Part shown: piece by piece, positions 1 to 16,134 of the stretch
Layout: each line of letters opens with the position of its first letter
How positions within the stretch are numbered: the first letter of the stretch is position 1
Source of the DNA: Arabidopsis thaliana
Taxonomy: Eukaryota > Streptophyta > Magnoliopsida > Brassicales > Brassicaceae
Direction: 5' to 3'
NCBI RefSeq assembly: GCF_000001735.4
Contig: NC_003076.8
Span: 25,175,835-25,239,834 of the forward strand
Length of the DNA: 64,000 bases
The notes under the pieces: generated by a model
What the model saw: only the letters and a program-made list of their open reading frames with translations
Told to the model about the DNA's origin: nothing
The model's database searches: none
Position numbers and translations under genes: made by a program

Positions 1-867
1 GACAAAGTGTATAGGTTTTGATCGTTAACTAATAAATGGAATCGAGAAAACGTTGAATAGAATGATAGAATTAAATAAAGAAAATAAACTTTCTCCAAGG
101 AGATCTTTTGGAATTGTAATTTTCATTAATCTTGCAAGAATTACATATAAATGAGTGGATATTTGTCATCTAACGCCGAACTACAGTACCAACTTAGACA
201 TATATGTCATATGACCAAACAAAAATCCAAAAAATAATTAATTATTTTTAGTTAGGTCCATTATGATCCGGTCTAATCGGATCAAAGAAGACTCCCAAAA
301 TCTAAGGTTGTATCTCCTAGAGAATTTCTTGATAACGAAGTTGGCGTATAGAGATAATGCTGAGAGAAATTAGATTGGTCCATATCTTGATTGATGCTCT
401 TGTATATGGAAGTGCCTATAAAGTCTAAAGACATATACGACCAAAACCACAAATGATGAGTGAGTAGAACTAAGAGTTGTATCATCAAAGAAAAAGTATT
501 CTAAAAACGGAATTCTCTTTTCGTATTACTTCGTATAATTGGTCCCTGAAAAGACAGAAAACTTGAAATTCTATGCTTTTTATTTGATTAGGTTTGTTTC
601 GGTTGGATATAGACGTATAGTATACATATCAAAAGTACCAAAATATATTTGAAGTTGCATAAAGTTGTGTTCGATCGGACCAAGTTTTGATTCACATACT
701 GGTATATGTGTTTATATGGCTTTAATCGAGTTAGTGATCTTTTAGGTGTGGTTTGATTTGATTCAAGGCAATTAGATTTAAGTGAAAGTGTACATCAATT
801 TGCGTGTTTCTAATCCTATTAATATTTTTTTTGGTCGAACTTCTATTAATACTAAATTTTAATATTG

Positions 868-1164
868 CTTGCGAGCAGCCCCGGCTCACAAGGGTGGGCA
901 ATGAGTACAATTGCCTAAGGCTATTTTTTTTTGTTTTGAAATTTCTTCATACATAAAAACCCAAATATTTTTAAAATTGTTAATAGTCTAAAAGTTATAC
1001 CTCAAAAGCCTCAATTTTGTTTTTAAAAATATCATCGTTTTATAATTAAAAAAAAAACACAAATCTTTGGAAAAATTAGTAAGAATTTTTAAGAAAATTA
1101 ATAGGCAAAAAAAAAAAAATTGCCCTAAGGCTCAGATTTTCTTTGAGCCGGGACTGCTTGCGAG
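868..1164. mobile_element. hAT-type MITE with 8-bp target-site duplication
   Basis: The element proper is 876-1156 (281 bp). It begins CAGCCCCGGCTCA and ends TGAGCCGGGACTG, a near-perfect 13-bp terminal inverted repeat starting with CAG. It is flanked on both sides by the same octamer CTTGCGAG (868-875 and 1157-1164). An 8-bp target duplication with CAG...CTG ends is the signature of the hAT superfamily. The interior is AT-rich with no coding capacity, and subterminal sequence around TTGCC(C)TAAGGCT recurs near both ends. This makes it a non-autonomous element. The family name was not determined. Confidence 0.88.
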
Positions 1165-2919
1165 GAAGTAGATCCCAAGACATGTCAACTTACTTAATTC
1201 TTTATGTTGGACACTTGGACCTTCAGTTGAATTAACAAGAGCGTTGTTTTTTTTTTTATAAACTGTTTGATTTTAAAATCTTTGTAAAAAAATTCAAAAC
1301 GTATATTGGCTTTGGTTGTATTATTTAACCGTCTAGACTGCAGAAATATGATTGCTTCAAAATGATCAACGTGTTATTCACTCTTCAGTATCGGGGAAAA
1401 TTTGAGAGGGGATAAATATGGATAAAGTGGAGATATACAGTCCTAATCCGACTTTTACAGCAACGTCGAAGATATATTTTTAGACTTTTAATTAGAAAAT
1501 ATTCGAGTTAGCAAAAATAATATCAAACGCCAGAACATACCAATAATACAAAATCCACCCTTTCGATAGATTCGTTTGTGCGAATTGTTCAGTCTTTTTT
1601 CTATAATTTATTTTCTTCATTGACCATATTTTCCGTTCACACACCTATTGCTATTGATATGGAACTATTACTTTATTTCGACAACATGTTATATATATGT
1701 ATATCTTATATGTGCTTCTAACGAATGATATAATTGAAAGTAGGTAAGATACATCATAAAAATGATTATCTTAGGCGAGAAATTAAAATATAAATAAATA
1801 GTGTGGGATAAAACAAAGTTGACAAGATTCTTAGTTTTATAAATGGTGTGGAAATGGCGAGAACGGTTCTGTTGAATCGTTAAAAAAAACATAGAAGTGG
1901 TATACACATATATAGGCAAAGTGAGTGATACTACATAGAAAAATATTACGTAAATATTAAAGGATGAATTCTTATGGTAAAATAAAAATATATAATTAAA
2001 ATAAATATCTTTAAGCAGTAGTAATACTCTTTGACAAAAAAAAAAAAAAACAGTAGTAATACTGAAATAGTTGGTATTGTTTAATGTTATCCCAATCGGC
2101 CCATCTTAATTATAATTAGTAAGTGACCTTGTTTAGTAAAAACAAAAAGAAACCAAACGAACATGTTCTTGATTCTGAAGTGATGGATGATATCTGTTTC
2201 CCTTCAGTCTTTTACGGAATCACTTCATCTTTCACTTTTAATGGTTTTAGTATCTTGAATTCTTTTTGACAGCCGAAAAGCTCGTTTAATTTGTTTAAAC
2301 TTTTCAATTATTAGAATTAATATAACTTAGCACGCTAATCTTTTTCATTTTCCTATAAATGTTCTGATTCTTACTCTATATTGGCCTTCTGAAAAATCAA
2401 GTACCACAGGGAATTTTTTAATTTTATCACTTTTCACTTATATTTAGTTGTTTTCTTTAAAGATTAAGCCACATGTCGAGTTTTAATAGTAATGATATTG
2501 CATTTATAGTGCCTACTCCATTAAAAACTGGTCCAACTCTATACTTGGTTGCCTTCGTTAGTCCAGTTTGAAGCAGAACAAATTCTTAAACGACTATAAT
2601 TATATATAATCCATTAAACGATTATGCAAAAGTAAACTTTGTTAATCACAATGAAAGCAATATAGGCATTTTAGAAATGCGTATAACTTTCACGTGTAAG
2701 CACTTCCAGAGGTCCAAAATAACTCGCACAGACATCAAGGAAAGCATATAATATGTTGATTTTGAACTCGTTTTCTAGGATTGTTTCTTTATTCTGTAGC
2801 TTTGAATTTGTTCCAACTGAAATTGTGGTCATTGTTTTGTCAAAAAAAAATGTGGTCTTTTTACATATATCAGAAAAATGATGTTTTTACAAATCTCGTA
2901 CTTGTGTGACAAAAAAAGG

Positions 2920-2944
2920 TATATATATATATATATATATATAT
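2920..2944. repeat. TA dinucleotide microsatellite
   Basis: An uninterrupted run of about 12 TA units, followed after a short break by more TATATA. It is a simple repeat likely to vary between accessions and has no coding context. Confidence 0.9.
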
Positions 2945-3104
2945 CTACATATATATTTTTGCAGTCATTTTGTGAAATAAATCTTGGAGTTGTATATTAT
3001 TTACAATGGCTGACATTGGCTTTTAATTATTGATTTTCTTTTGGCAATAAATTGATTAATAAACAAAAAATATTCCAAATATATTCCAATCCCATATATC
3101 ACGC

Positions 3105-3329
3105 AGATTTCTCCAAAATTTGAACTAAATTTCGGAAATTATTTAAAATAAAAAATATTTGACAAACCAAAATACAATTGCAATCCCTTAAAATGAGCAA
3201 AACTCACCTAAATACATTCCTTATCAGTTTACTAAATCTTATTTCTCCAACATTTGAATTAGATTTCGACAACTATTTAAAACAAAAATTTGTTTGACAA
3301 ACTAAAATATAATTGCAATCCCGTAAAAT
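3105..3329. repeat. Pair of about 90-bp diverged direct repeats
   Basis: Copies at 3105-3194 and 3241-3329 both begin ATTTCTCCAA and both end with a block containing AATTGCAATCCC followed by TAAAAT. They align along their length with scattered substitutions and are separated by about 46 bp. The second copy runs directly into the Helitron-like sequence that follows, so the pair may be internal repeats of the same element. Confidence 0.75.
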
Positions 3330-3545
3330 ATTTTTTTAAATTAGCGGTGTACCGCAGATTTTTTTAACGGGACGGGTTTGGTAGAACGGGTTTGGAAGGA
3401 TGTTACTTAATAACAATTGTAAACTATAAAATATAAATATTTTATAAATAAATATAATTTAGATAAATATAATTTACAGACTTTTATATATACTAATTAA
3501 AAAAAAAAAAATTATCTACGCGGTGTACCGCGGGTTATAATCTAG
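3330..3545 (+). mobile_element. Helitron-derived 3' end (non-autonomous)
   Basis: The 3' end shows the Helitron hallmarks: a short hairpin CGCGGTGTACCGCG at 3519-3532, about 10 bases of spacer, then CTAG at 3542-3545 followed by T. A second copy of the hairpin core (GCGGTGTACCGC, 3344-3355) lies 175 bp upstream, followed by a GACGGGTTTGG-type repeat that I associate with Arabidopsis Helitron/ATREP elements. No helicase gene is present. The 5' TC terminus could not be placed, so the left boundary is arbitrary and the element may extend further left through the direct repeats. Confidence 0.7.
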
Positions 3546-5685
3546 TATGTCTTATGCTTGTTAGAAGAAAGTCGGATGTTTTGTTCTTAAATTTTGAATA
3601 CATGCCACTACCATGTGTTTCTAAAACAAAAACGAAACCATCTTTACCATCTCTAGTTTTATTAAATCGGGTTAGTTGGTTAAAATTCGTTATTAAATTA
3701 ATTTATAACTTATTAAATAGAGATAAACTGTTATCATAAAGCAAGGGGAAAAAAAAACTAAATCGAGCAAATACTTGAAAATATGTGACGCACAAAACAT
3801 AGTATATATTATAATGTTAATAGGTTTGCTATTCTGGCATCAATTATGGTTTTACGTAAAGTTCAGACGTTTTATTTTTTTATTTAAGGATTCTTACATA
3901 TGTTTATGTTTGTTTTTTTTTTTTTTTTTTTTTTTTTTGAGCAACTACTTATATATGTTTGCTGTTTTTGTCCGAAGGCCAATTAGTTTTCCTTTAACAC
4001 TTGAAGAATATATATTTTTCTCTGACATAAAAATTCTAAAATAGTTCAACTTGTACAAGTAACGGAATACTAAATTGCATGTCGTTGTTGTTATCAATAA
4101 CTTTAGATTAACGCAAAGTGTAGGAACAAAGAACCAAAAATAGTAAATAAGTGTACATGTTTGAAAACGGATAACAACGAATACTAAAAGATCATATAAC
4201 AAACGACGACGGAAGTAGTAGTGGTAGTAGCAGCGGCAGCAAGGTCCAGTCAAAATCACTTGGCATTTGGCTAACAAAGTCATCGTAACGTACTATAAAC
4301 AATAATATCAACTTCTCTTATGCGTAATGCATTTCCATTTATTTAGATTCCTATATTATCTGCAGAATAAAATATAACAGAAAAGAAAAGATGACAGGAC
4401 TACGAATAAGCATGGTAAATTCTGAACCCATTGTTTCTCAGTGGGGAATTTTTGAGTAATAATAATTGATATCAAATCTGAACTATAGTACAAATTTTGT
4501 TTTTTCCCTAAAGGATATGGAAATATGGATTTCGAAAATTTTGGTACGAATAATAAAGCCAATCATCGGACTGGAAACCATTTTTGTCGGAATTTTTCAA
4601 AATTCATTCGGCTGATTTAATGTAACAAATACTCATATATAAAGCAAACTGAAACTAAGAAAACAAAAAACCTCAAATTGAAGAAGAATCTTAGTATATA
4701 ATAAAATAGGGTTTGGTTATGGTCAATTTGAGTCCAATATTCTTTTCAGAAAAACCAAGTGAGAATCTAACCGAATTATTTCCCGACTTTATTCGGTACC
4801 TCGAACTCGTAAACCGAATAAACCGATTCGGCTACAGGCTCTGTTTCGCTTTCTTGTTGGTCAATTATAATTGAACTAGAGTCAATCAATATCAATGTTT
4901 GTGGTCAAATAATTGAAAATGGGCTTTTGTATCAACAACTGTTGGCCCAATTTAAAAATGGAAACCCAAACATCTTTACCAAAATATCCAATCCATAAAC
5001 TTGGATCGTTAAGTAGATTTTACATACTTTATTGTTATGATTTATTCACATGTTGTCACGGCCCAGTGTTCCCTATAGTTTGATTGGATTGTGTCTAAGC
5101 TATTGATTTCCTTTACCAATTTCATTAGCCGGTCCATCTATTGGAGGAAACCTTAAGCTACAATTTATTTTCTTTACCAATTCCACATATACAGTTTAGG
5201 ATAAAAGCGAAATTGTCTTTTTTCAAACACGTTCTCTTCCTTTTGTTAACAAGCAAAATAACATGTGCTCTTCCAATTTTCATTTTCAGCAACCCTTCAT
5301 GAATGGGCCCAAAGCCTGCCACAAACATGTGCACAATATTACAAACTCTAAAAACAAAAACAAAATAAAACATTCTTTTTTCCCAATTTGTATTTTAATA
5401 TCAATTTGAATCAAACTCATAGTTTTAAAACTCAATTTTGTAATCGAAAACAATTTTTTTTTTTTTTTTTAAGGAAACTTACACAGTAGAGAAAGAAACG
5501 GACCATTTTAAAATTTTGAATTTCGTAAACAAACAAAATAGTAGCCCTTATTAGATAATTGGGAAAAAAAAACAAGAAACAAACACAGAGAGGAGTGAGC
5601 AATAATAAAAGCTCACTCACTCACACTTTTATTCATTTCTCTGAAAACCCTTAAATCTCCGGATTTCGATTCCCGAGGCTCGAAA

Positions 5686-5695
5686 AAACCCTAAA
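5686..5695 (+). promoter_or_regulatory. telo-box-like AAACCCTAAA in the TUB2 leader
   Basis: The decamer lies about 30 bp before the TUB2 start codon, probably in the 5' UTR. telo-boxes (AAACCCTAA) are common in leaders and promoters of plant growth- and translation-related genes. The aligned position in the TUB3 leader (8627-8636) reads AAACCGTAAA, so the motif is broken in the sister gene. Function is inferred from the motif alone. Confidence 0.5.
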
Positions 5696-5725
5696 TCTCT
5701 TCTCCGTTCACTCATCCAACCGAAG

Positions 5726-7667
<1,942 letters not shown>

Positions 7668-8666
7668 GAATAATTTAGTTATAACTGCTTTAAAAACAAA
7701 AACAATTTAGTCGTTTGCTACTTTTCTTTTTTTTAAAAGGAACACCTCAACTACCAGTTGTAGTTTTTTTCTCTGCTTGTATTTGACATATCTGGTTGAT
7801 GTTTCTGTACTTTTGTTCTTAATCTTGTTATTGCCTGTGATGTTTCTATTAATATTTTCCAGTTGTACTGTCTTCAATCTTTGGTCTTCTATCCTCATCT
7901 TTCTGCTACCTGACTACCTCAGTACCTACTTAAGGACTTTAGGTTTGATCTGTTTGGAAAATAGATTAAGGTTCGGGATTTGTGACCTCAGGGCAAGTGC
8001 AGCTCCATATTAGACCCCAAAACAAATTTATCACTGTTCTGAAATACAAATTCCCCAACATGCCTAGCTTTGAGGATTGATTGTTTCTAAGCTATTTATT
8101 TTCTTTACCAATTCACATAAATACTTTAGGATAAAGTGGAAATTGTCAATATTCAAACACGTTCTCTTCCCTTTGTTAACAAGCAAAATATGAAAATAAC
8201 ATGTGCTCTTCCATTATTTCATTTTTTGCAACCCTTATGAATGGGCCCAAAGCCTGCCACAAACATGTGCACAATATTAGAAAAGAAACTCTAAAAACAA
8301 AAACAAAATGAACATTCTTTTTTTTGCAATTTGTATTATAATATCAAAATAATATTTTAAAACTCAATTTAATATTGGAAAATAAAATAAAATTTGGAAA
8401 CTAAACAGTTACCATAGAGAAAGAAACGGACCATTTTTAAATTTTGAATTTCGAGAAAAACAAAATCGGCGCCTCTTATTAGAGATAATTGGGGGAAAAA
8501 AACAAAAAACAAACACAGAGAGAGCAATAATAAAAACTCACTCACTCTCACTTTTTTCATTTCTTCAACAAAAAAAACCTAAAGCTCTCTTTTCTCTCCA
8601 GATTTCGATTCCCGAGGCTCGAGAGAAAACCGTAAATCTCTTCTCCGTTCACTCAATCAACCAAAG
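7668..8666 (+). other. TUB2 3' region and duplicated TUB3 promoter
   Basis: The first about 150 bp match the 3' flank of TUB3. About 7816-8090 has no counterpart in the duplication and nothing recognisable. From about 8095 the sequence resembles the TUB2 promoter at 5160 onward, including the block with GGGCCC and CCTGCCACAAACATG, then a leader with CTCACTCTCAC pyrimidine-rich sequence. No separate gene is seen. Confidence 0.75.
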
Positions 8667-10592
<1,926 letters not shown>

Positions 10593-11603
10593 GAGTAATT
10601 TAGTTATAAAAACCGCTTGAAAAAATCAATTTAGTCGTTTGCTACTTTTTTTCTTAAAAAAAAAAATGAGAACCTCAACTACCAGTTGCAGGTTTATTTC
10701 TATGCTTGTATTTGACTTATCTGGATGATGTTTATGTACTTTGTTTTTAAATTTGGTTCGGTCTTTAGTTTGAATCTTCGTTTAAGCTATTATTGACTGT
10801 ATTGTTCCTAATCTCGTTAAAGACTTTGGGCTTATGATTGACTAACCTTTGGGCTTATGATTGACTAACCTTTGGGCTTTGGATTTCTTCATTTATTTTT
10901 AAGAGCTCGGCCCATTTTCGTGGTGACTAAATTACACTCTTCGAGATAAAACAGATAAGAAATTTACTTTTGATGTAATAAATATTGTTGCTACGAAGTA
11001 TTTTACTTTTGGAAATAAATAGGGACGACATTAGTGTTAATACTCTTGTAAATTTTGTCAGATTACACATTATTTTACAGATCTCTCAGACAAAGTAAAT
11101 ACAAAAACGACACAGTTTCGTAACTTTCACTCGCGTCTCAAGTACAATCTCTAAATTACTCGCTTTCTGTGAAAGACACGTGTATTTTGTGACTTAAATA
11201 ACAGCGAGTAGATTTTAGAACCATAGTCGCGAGTGTTTTTATAGGCACAGATATATTTGAATTATGTCTCCTCGCAACGGGTCGCTCTCTCTCTCTCCTC
11301 TGCACCAGTCTCCAAGGGTACAGATTTTGAAAAACCACTCCTTTCACTTAGCTCGAAAAGAAGAGGGAAAAACAAAATAATAAAACCAAAAAAATGATAA
11401 ATTAAAGAATTCTTTTTAGGAAAAACAAAAGTAAAGATTTTTCATCATGAGTCTTCCTCCTCTTACTCATACGGTCATACCCAATCACTACTAACCTCTC
11501 TCCATTCTCGAATTAGGTCACTCTATTTGGGTTGAAAAAATCTCATATTTTCGTCTTTGGAACCTTAAGAACTTTCTCTTTTGGAATCGGTGGAATCAGT
11601 GAA
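10593..11603 (+). other. Intergenic: TUB3 3' flank and receptor-kinase promoter
   Basis: It contains the TUB3 3' UTR and a short tandem repeat at 10824-10882. After about 11150 comes the probable promoter and pyrimidine-rich leader (CTCTCTCTCTCTCCTC near 11285) of the receptor kinase at 11604. No other gene is supported. Confidence 0.65.
10824..10882. repeat. 23-bp tandem repeat, about 2.5 copies
   Basis: The unit begins CTTTGGGCTTATGATTGACT and is present as two perfect copies (10824-10846, 10847-10869) plus the start of a third that diverges after CTTTGGGCTT. It lies downstream of the TUB3 duplicated 3' flank and is absent from the TUB2 side, so it arose after the gene duplication or was lost there. 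Confidence 0.85.
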
Positions 11604-14491
11604 ATGGGTATCTCGAATTGGGTTTTCTCTGTAATTTCTGTAGCTACCCTTTTTGTCTCCTGCTCCTTTGCTCTCACTCTTGATGGTTAGTCAAAACCCA
11701 CTTTACTCATAAATCTTTGCTTTTTTGGTTGGTGAGAAATCTGAGATTTTGATGTTTGTAGGATTTGCTCTATTGGAATTGAAGAGTGGATTTAATGATA
11801 CGAGGAACTCACTAGAGAACTGGAAAGATTCAGATGAGTCTCCTTGTTCTTGGACTGGTGTCTCCTGTAATCCTCAAGACCAAAGAGTTGTTTCTATGTA
11901 AAAATATGCTCTTCTTCGTTGATAAAGTCTCAATCTTTCGATTATTTCTTTACCTGATTATGTTCTTCTTATGTGGATTATGCAGAAACTTACCATATAT
12001 GCAATTAGGAGGGATAATATCTCCTAGCATTGGGAAGCTTAGTCGATTGCAGAGACTGTGAGTAGTAGATTTGGCTCTTATGCTAAATTTTGGTCTCTTT
12101 AAGTAGTTTGTTTAATTCAAGTTTGGTGGGAGTTATGTAGGGCACTTCATCAGAATAGCTTACATGGGAACATTCCTAATGAAATCACCAACTGCACTGA
12201 GCTAAGAGCTATGTAAGCCAGAATTTTGCAATTGGGAATATCAAGCCTTTGGTTAGTGTTGAGCCATAAATATATATCTGGTTAAACATGCTTTCAGGTA
12301 CTTGAGGGCGAATTTTCTCCAAGGCGGGATTCCACCGGATTTAGGCAACCTTACATTTCTTACTATATTGTAAGATTCAATTTTTTTTTTTTTTTTTTAC
12401 TTCTTTTCCAATATGATCATTTTCAAGAATTTCTGATGTTTGGGATATCTTCAGGGATCTATCAAGCAATACACTCAAGGGTGCTATTCCTTCTTCAATT
12501 AGTCGATTGACGCGGTTACGCTCCTTGTAAGTTACAAACAGAATCTCGTGTTTAGATGTAGTTGTGCAAGATGTGTCAGTTTAATGTATTTACTCTTTGT
12601 TTGATTCAGGAACTTGTCAACCAACTTTTTCTCTGGTGAAATACCGGATATTGGAGTTCTCAGCAGATTCGGGGTCGAAACGTGAGATTTCTCTTCTATA
12701 TAATTATAACTAGTTGTTTGAACATCATCAAGAACTTAAGAAAAACTTTCTTGCTTATGTTAGACTAGGATGTTATTTTCTGATAGTTGTTTTCTGTCTT
12801 TATGGTTAGTTTCACTGGTAATTTGGATCTCTGTGGCCGGCAAATTCGCAAGCCATGTAGATCATCAATGGGTTTCCCTGTTGTTCTTCCTCATGCAGAA
12901 AGTGCTGATGAATCAGGCAAGATCTTATTATTAAAGCCAATCATCACGTCTTGAGGCTCCTTGACTAAACTTTCTGATTCTTGATTTCTCTTTTGCAATC
13001 CACACAGATTCTCCAAAGCGATCATCACGCTTGATTAAAGGAATCTTGATCGGCGCAATGTCTACAATGGCTCTTGCATTCATCGTGATCTTTGTTTTCC
13101 TATGGATTTGGATGCTCTCAAAGAAGGAAAGAAAAGTAAAGAAGTACACAGAAGTCAAGAAACAAAAGGATCCATCCGAAACAAGTATAACATTTGCATA
13201 AAAGAGAAAAACTAGTTTTCTTTTCTTCCTGCTTATCATTTTTCTAAATTCCGTTTCTTCATTTGTCTTTAAAAAAAGGTAAAAAGCTGATTACTTTCCA
13301 TGGTGATCTTCCATACTCTTCAACTGAGCTGATTGAGAAGCTAGAGTCTCTTGACGAGGAAGACATTGTGGGTTCGGGAGGATTTGGCACGGTTTATCGA
13401 ATGGTTATGAACGATCTTGGAACCTTTGCGGTTAAAAAGATAGATAGGAGTCGACAAGGATCAGACCGAGTTTTTGAGCGAGAAGTAGAGATTTTAGGTA
13501 GTGTCAAACACATCAATCTAGTGAACCTACGTGGATACTGCCGTTTACCATCTTCAAGACTTCTCATCTATGATTATCTAACCTTAGGAAGCTTAGACGA
13601 TCTTCTTCACGGTAAATACAGTTATACATAGTTTATCTTCATTTTGGTCTGTGATGCGTCATATTAATCTATTTTTTGGTTTCTTTATCTATCAAGAACG
13701 AGCTCAAGAAGACGGTTTGTTGAACTGGAATGCTCGGTTGAAAATTGCGCTAGGTTCCGCGAGGGGTCTTGCTTATCTACACCATGATTGTAGTCCCAAA
13801 ATTGTTCACCGTGACATAAAATCGAGCAATATTCTACTCAATGATAAACTAGAACCTCGAGTCTCGGACTTTGGTCTTGCAAAGCTTCTTGTTGACGAAG
13901 ATGCTCATGTTACCACCGTGGTAGCTGGCACCTTTGGCTATCTTGCTCCAGGTTCTCTTCTTTGCTAACTTCTTTTTTGAATCTTGGACAATAATTTTTA
14001 AAGTTTCTAACTCTTTGATGAATCTTGGAAACAGAGTATCTGCAAAATGGGAGAGCGACGGAGAAGTCTGATGTGTACAGCTTTGGAGTTCTTCTCCTTG
14101 AGCTCGTTACCGGAAAAAGACCAACAGACCCGATATTCGTTAAAAGAGGCTTGAACGTCGTCGGATGGGTAAGAAGACACCTCAAATCTTGTCTCCGAGA
14201 AGAAACGTTCTGTTTTTACTTCCTAAGATTTGGGTTCTAATAAAGTGTTATTTCTCTCAGATGAACACTGTGTTGAAAGAGAATCGATTAGAGGATGTAA
14301 TAGACAAGAGATGCACCGATGTCGACGAAGAGTCTGTTGAGGCATTGCTCGAGATAGCTGAGAGATGTACAGATGCTAACCCGGAGAACAGGCCGGCTAT
14401 GAACCAGGTGGCTCAGTTGCTTGAGCAAGAAGTCATGTCACCTTCTTCTGGTATCGATTACTACGATGATTCTCATTCTGATTACTGTTAG
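11604..14491 (+). CDS. LRR receptor-like protein kinase (FEI-like), 13 exons
   Basis: Exons: 11604-11685, 11762-11897, 11986-12057, 12141-12212, 12298-12369, 12455-12526, 12610-12681, 12810-12916, 13008-13184, 13279-13611, 13697-13951, 14035-14168, 14261-14491; total 605 codons, 604 aa. It has a signal peptide (residues 1 to about 24), an LRR N-terminal cap with the CSWTGVSC motif, about five LRRs, one transmembrane helix near 240-262 followed by KK, and a Ser/Thr kinase domain. The kinase keeps GSGGFG, the FAVKK lysine, HRD (an RD kinase), DFG and APE, so it is probably active at the plasma membrane. The intron after 12916 starts with GC (donor G|GCAAG), while all others are GT-AG. The five central LRR exons are each exactly 72 nt. 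Family knowledge places it with FEI1/FEI2 (At5g62710). Ligand unknown. Confidence 0.93.
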
Positions 14492-16134
14492 GGACTTATG
14501 CACGGCTAAAAGTAACCAGGAGATCATTAGCCTGCGACGGTTTTGTTGTTGTTGCTGCTGCGTTATGAATGTTGTGATTTAGGAGCGAGGGATTTGTTTG
14601 TATATTAGATATGAAGGTGGAGTCAAGATTATTGAGCGTGCACTGTTCTTGTGCACTTTATATTTTTGCAACAAAATGATCGATGTTATTGCGTATGCAT
14701 TGTACTATGACTCTTTCAAAGGGAAGACACACATACGAATTATCGATGTTAATGTCGTTAGGCTTCTTTCTTACGTTTTGTAGCGTACATTGCTTAGCTC
14801 TACTAAAGCTGGTCCTATGTTTTACAAACCTGAAAGTAGAAGACTCTCAATGCACAAACGTTGCTACAAAACTTTCATCTTTCTGAATAATTAGCTATTT
14901 TTATTTATGAAAGTGTTATTTCTCTATAAATCTTATAATTTGGAAACTGATATTAAAAAAAAAACATCTTCTTTTTATAGTTACAAACAAGTTTTTTTTT
15001 TTTTTTTTTTCTGTCAAAGACTTGAGAGTTGATAAAAAAAAGAGTTGATAATTTCTTGATTTTTCTTCTGGAACATTTTAATATTATCTTCTGAATAATC
15101 AAATGACCTTTCGTTTAATGGAAGAGACTTCGACCATCATCAAAACCCCATCCACCTCTTAAAAGGCCAACGCTTTTCTGCCCTATGTGCTTTGCTAGTT
15201 TCCTACACGTACGTATATATCTATAAAATCATTTTTCATATATATATGGTTTAATGCATCCATAGTTTATACATATTTTATATTTAAACCCTACCCTATA
15301 CGATACACTATATACATATATCGTATAGTAGTAATTGATTATATAAAATTTTACATAGATGTACAAGAGCATTGATATCGATAGAAGTTAGAACCTTTTG
15401 AAGATATTCGTAACTCTTGAAAAATTCGATTCTTAGTGACATAGTGAGCAATAACTACAGATTATGGAGATTAATTTGAATTTTAGTCTATTTTCCCTCT
15501 TATAAAAGAACAATTACCAAGGAAATCCTAATTCTGAATTAATCATTTACAAAGTTGTAGTATATATATAAAAAAAAAGTTGTAGTATATAGTATTAACA
15601 AACTAACACAATTTTTTTCAACTTTGATAGTAACCTTTTTCAAACCAATATATATTAGTGTTTTAAAGTACGCCATTATCTTGTATAATATGCATGGTGT
15701 ATTGATAGTATTTTATATGTATGTAAAATGAAAACTAAAAGGCGACTACTAGCATAAAAAATAAATGATGAAATTTAACAAATTTTGTAATTTTAAAGGC
15801 AATATACTATTGTACCGTGAAAAAATATATAGGTAAAATTTTCAAAATATTTGTGTTGACCAAATAAATGGCAAGATCATAATATTTTGCATAATTTTCT
15901 ATATTTTAAAGCCGATTTTCATTGCTAAAATATATTGTATAAGTATATGCTAATACACATATTTGCGTGTGTGTATATAAATAAAAACATGCATACATGT
16001 ATCATTTGTCTGTCTCCTATTGGCTAAGAAAACAGAGAGAATCGGTATTTTTAGCCTTTGCTAAGATATTTTGATCAAAAATCCCACTTTTGAGCGGTCT
16101 TATCTTTATTCTCCACCTCAAAGGACCATTTCTC
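14492..16134. other. Intergenic, AT-rich
   Basis: The first few hundred bases are the probable 3' UTR of the receptor kinase. The remainder is AT-rich with poly-T (near 14992-15010) and TATA-rich runs, and the end is the promoter and leader of the HPP gene. Short open frames lack any domain or splice context. I see no RNA gene. Confidence 0.65.

Larger units (their letters stand above)
1..5157. other. Gene-free intergenic region upstream of TUB2
   Basis: No convincing coding region is visible. The open frames here are short, AT-rich and lack domains or splice-linked partners. The stretch does hold identifiable repeats, listed separately: a hAT-type MITE at 868-1164, a TA microsatellite near 2920, a pair of direct repeats at 3105-3329 and a Helitron-derived end reaching 3545. 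A run of about 28 T lies near 3911-3939. The last few hundred bases before 5158 are probably distal promoter of TUB2. Confidence 0.75.

Noticed and set aside
3911-3939. Long T run as a possible retroposon poly-A tail on the minus strand
   Set aside because: No target duplication or element body was found next to it; similar A/T runs are scattered through the window.
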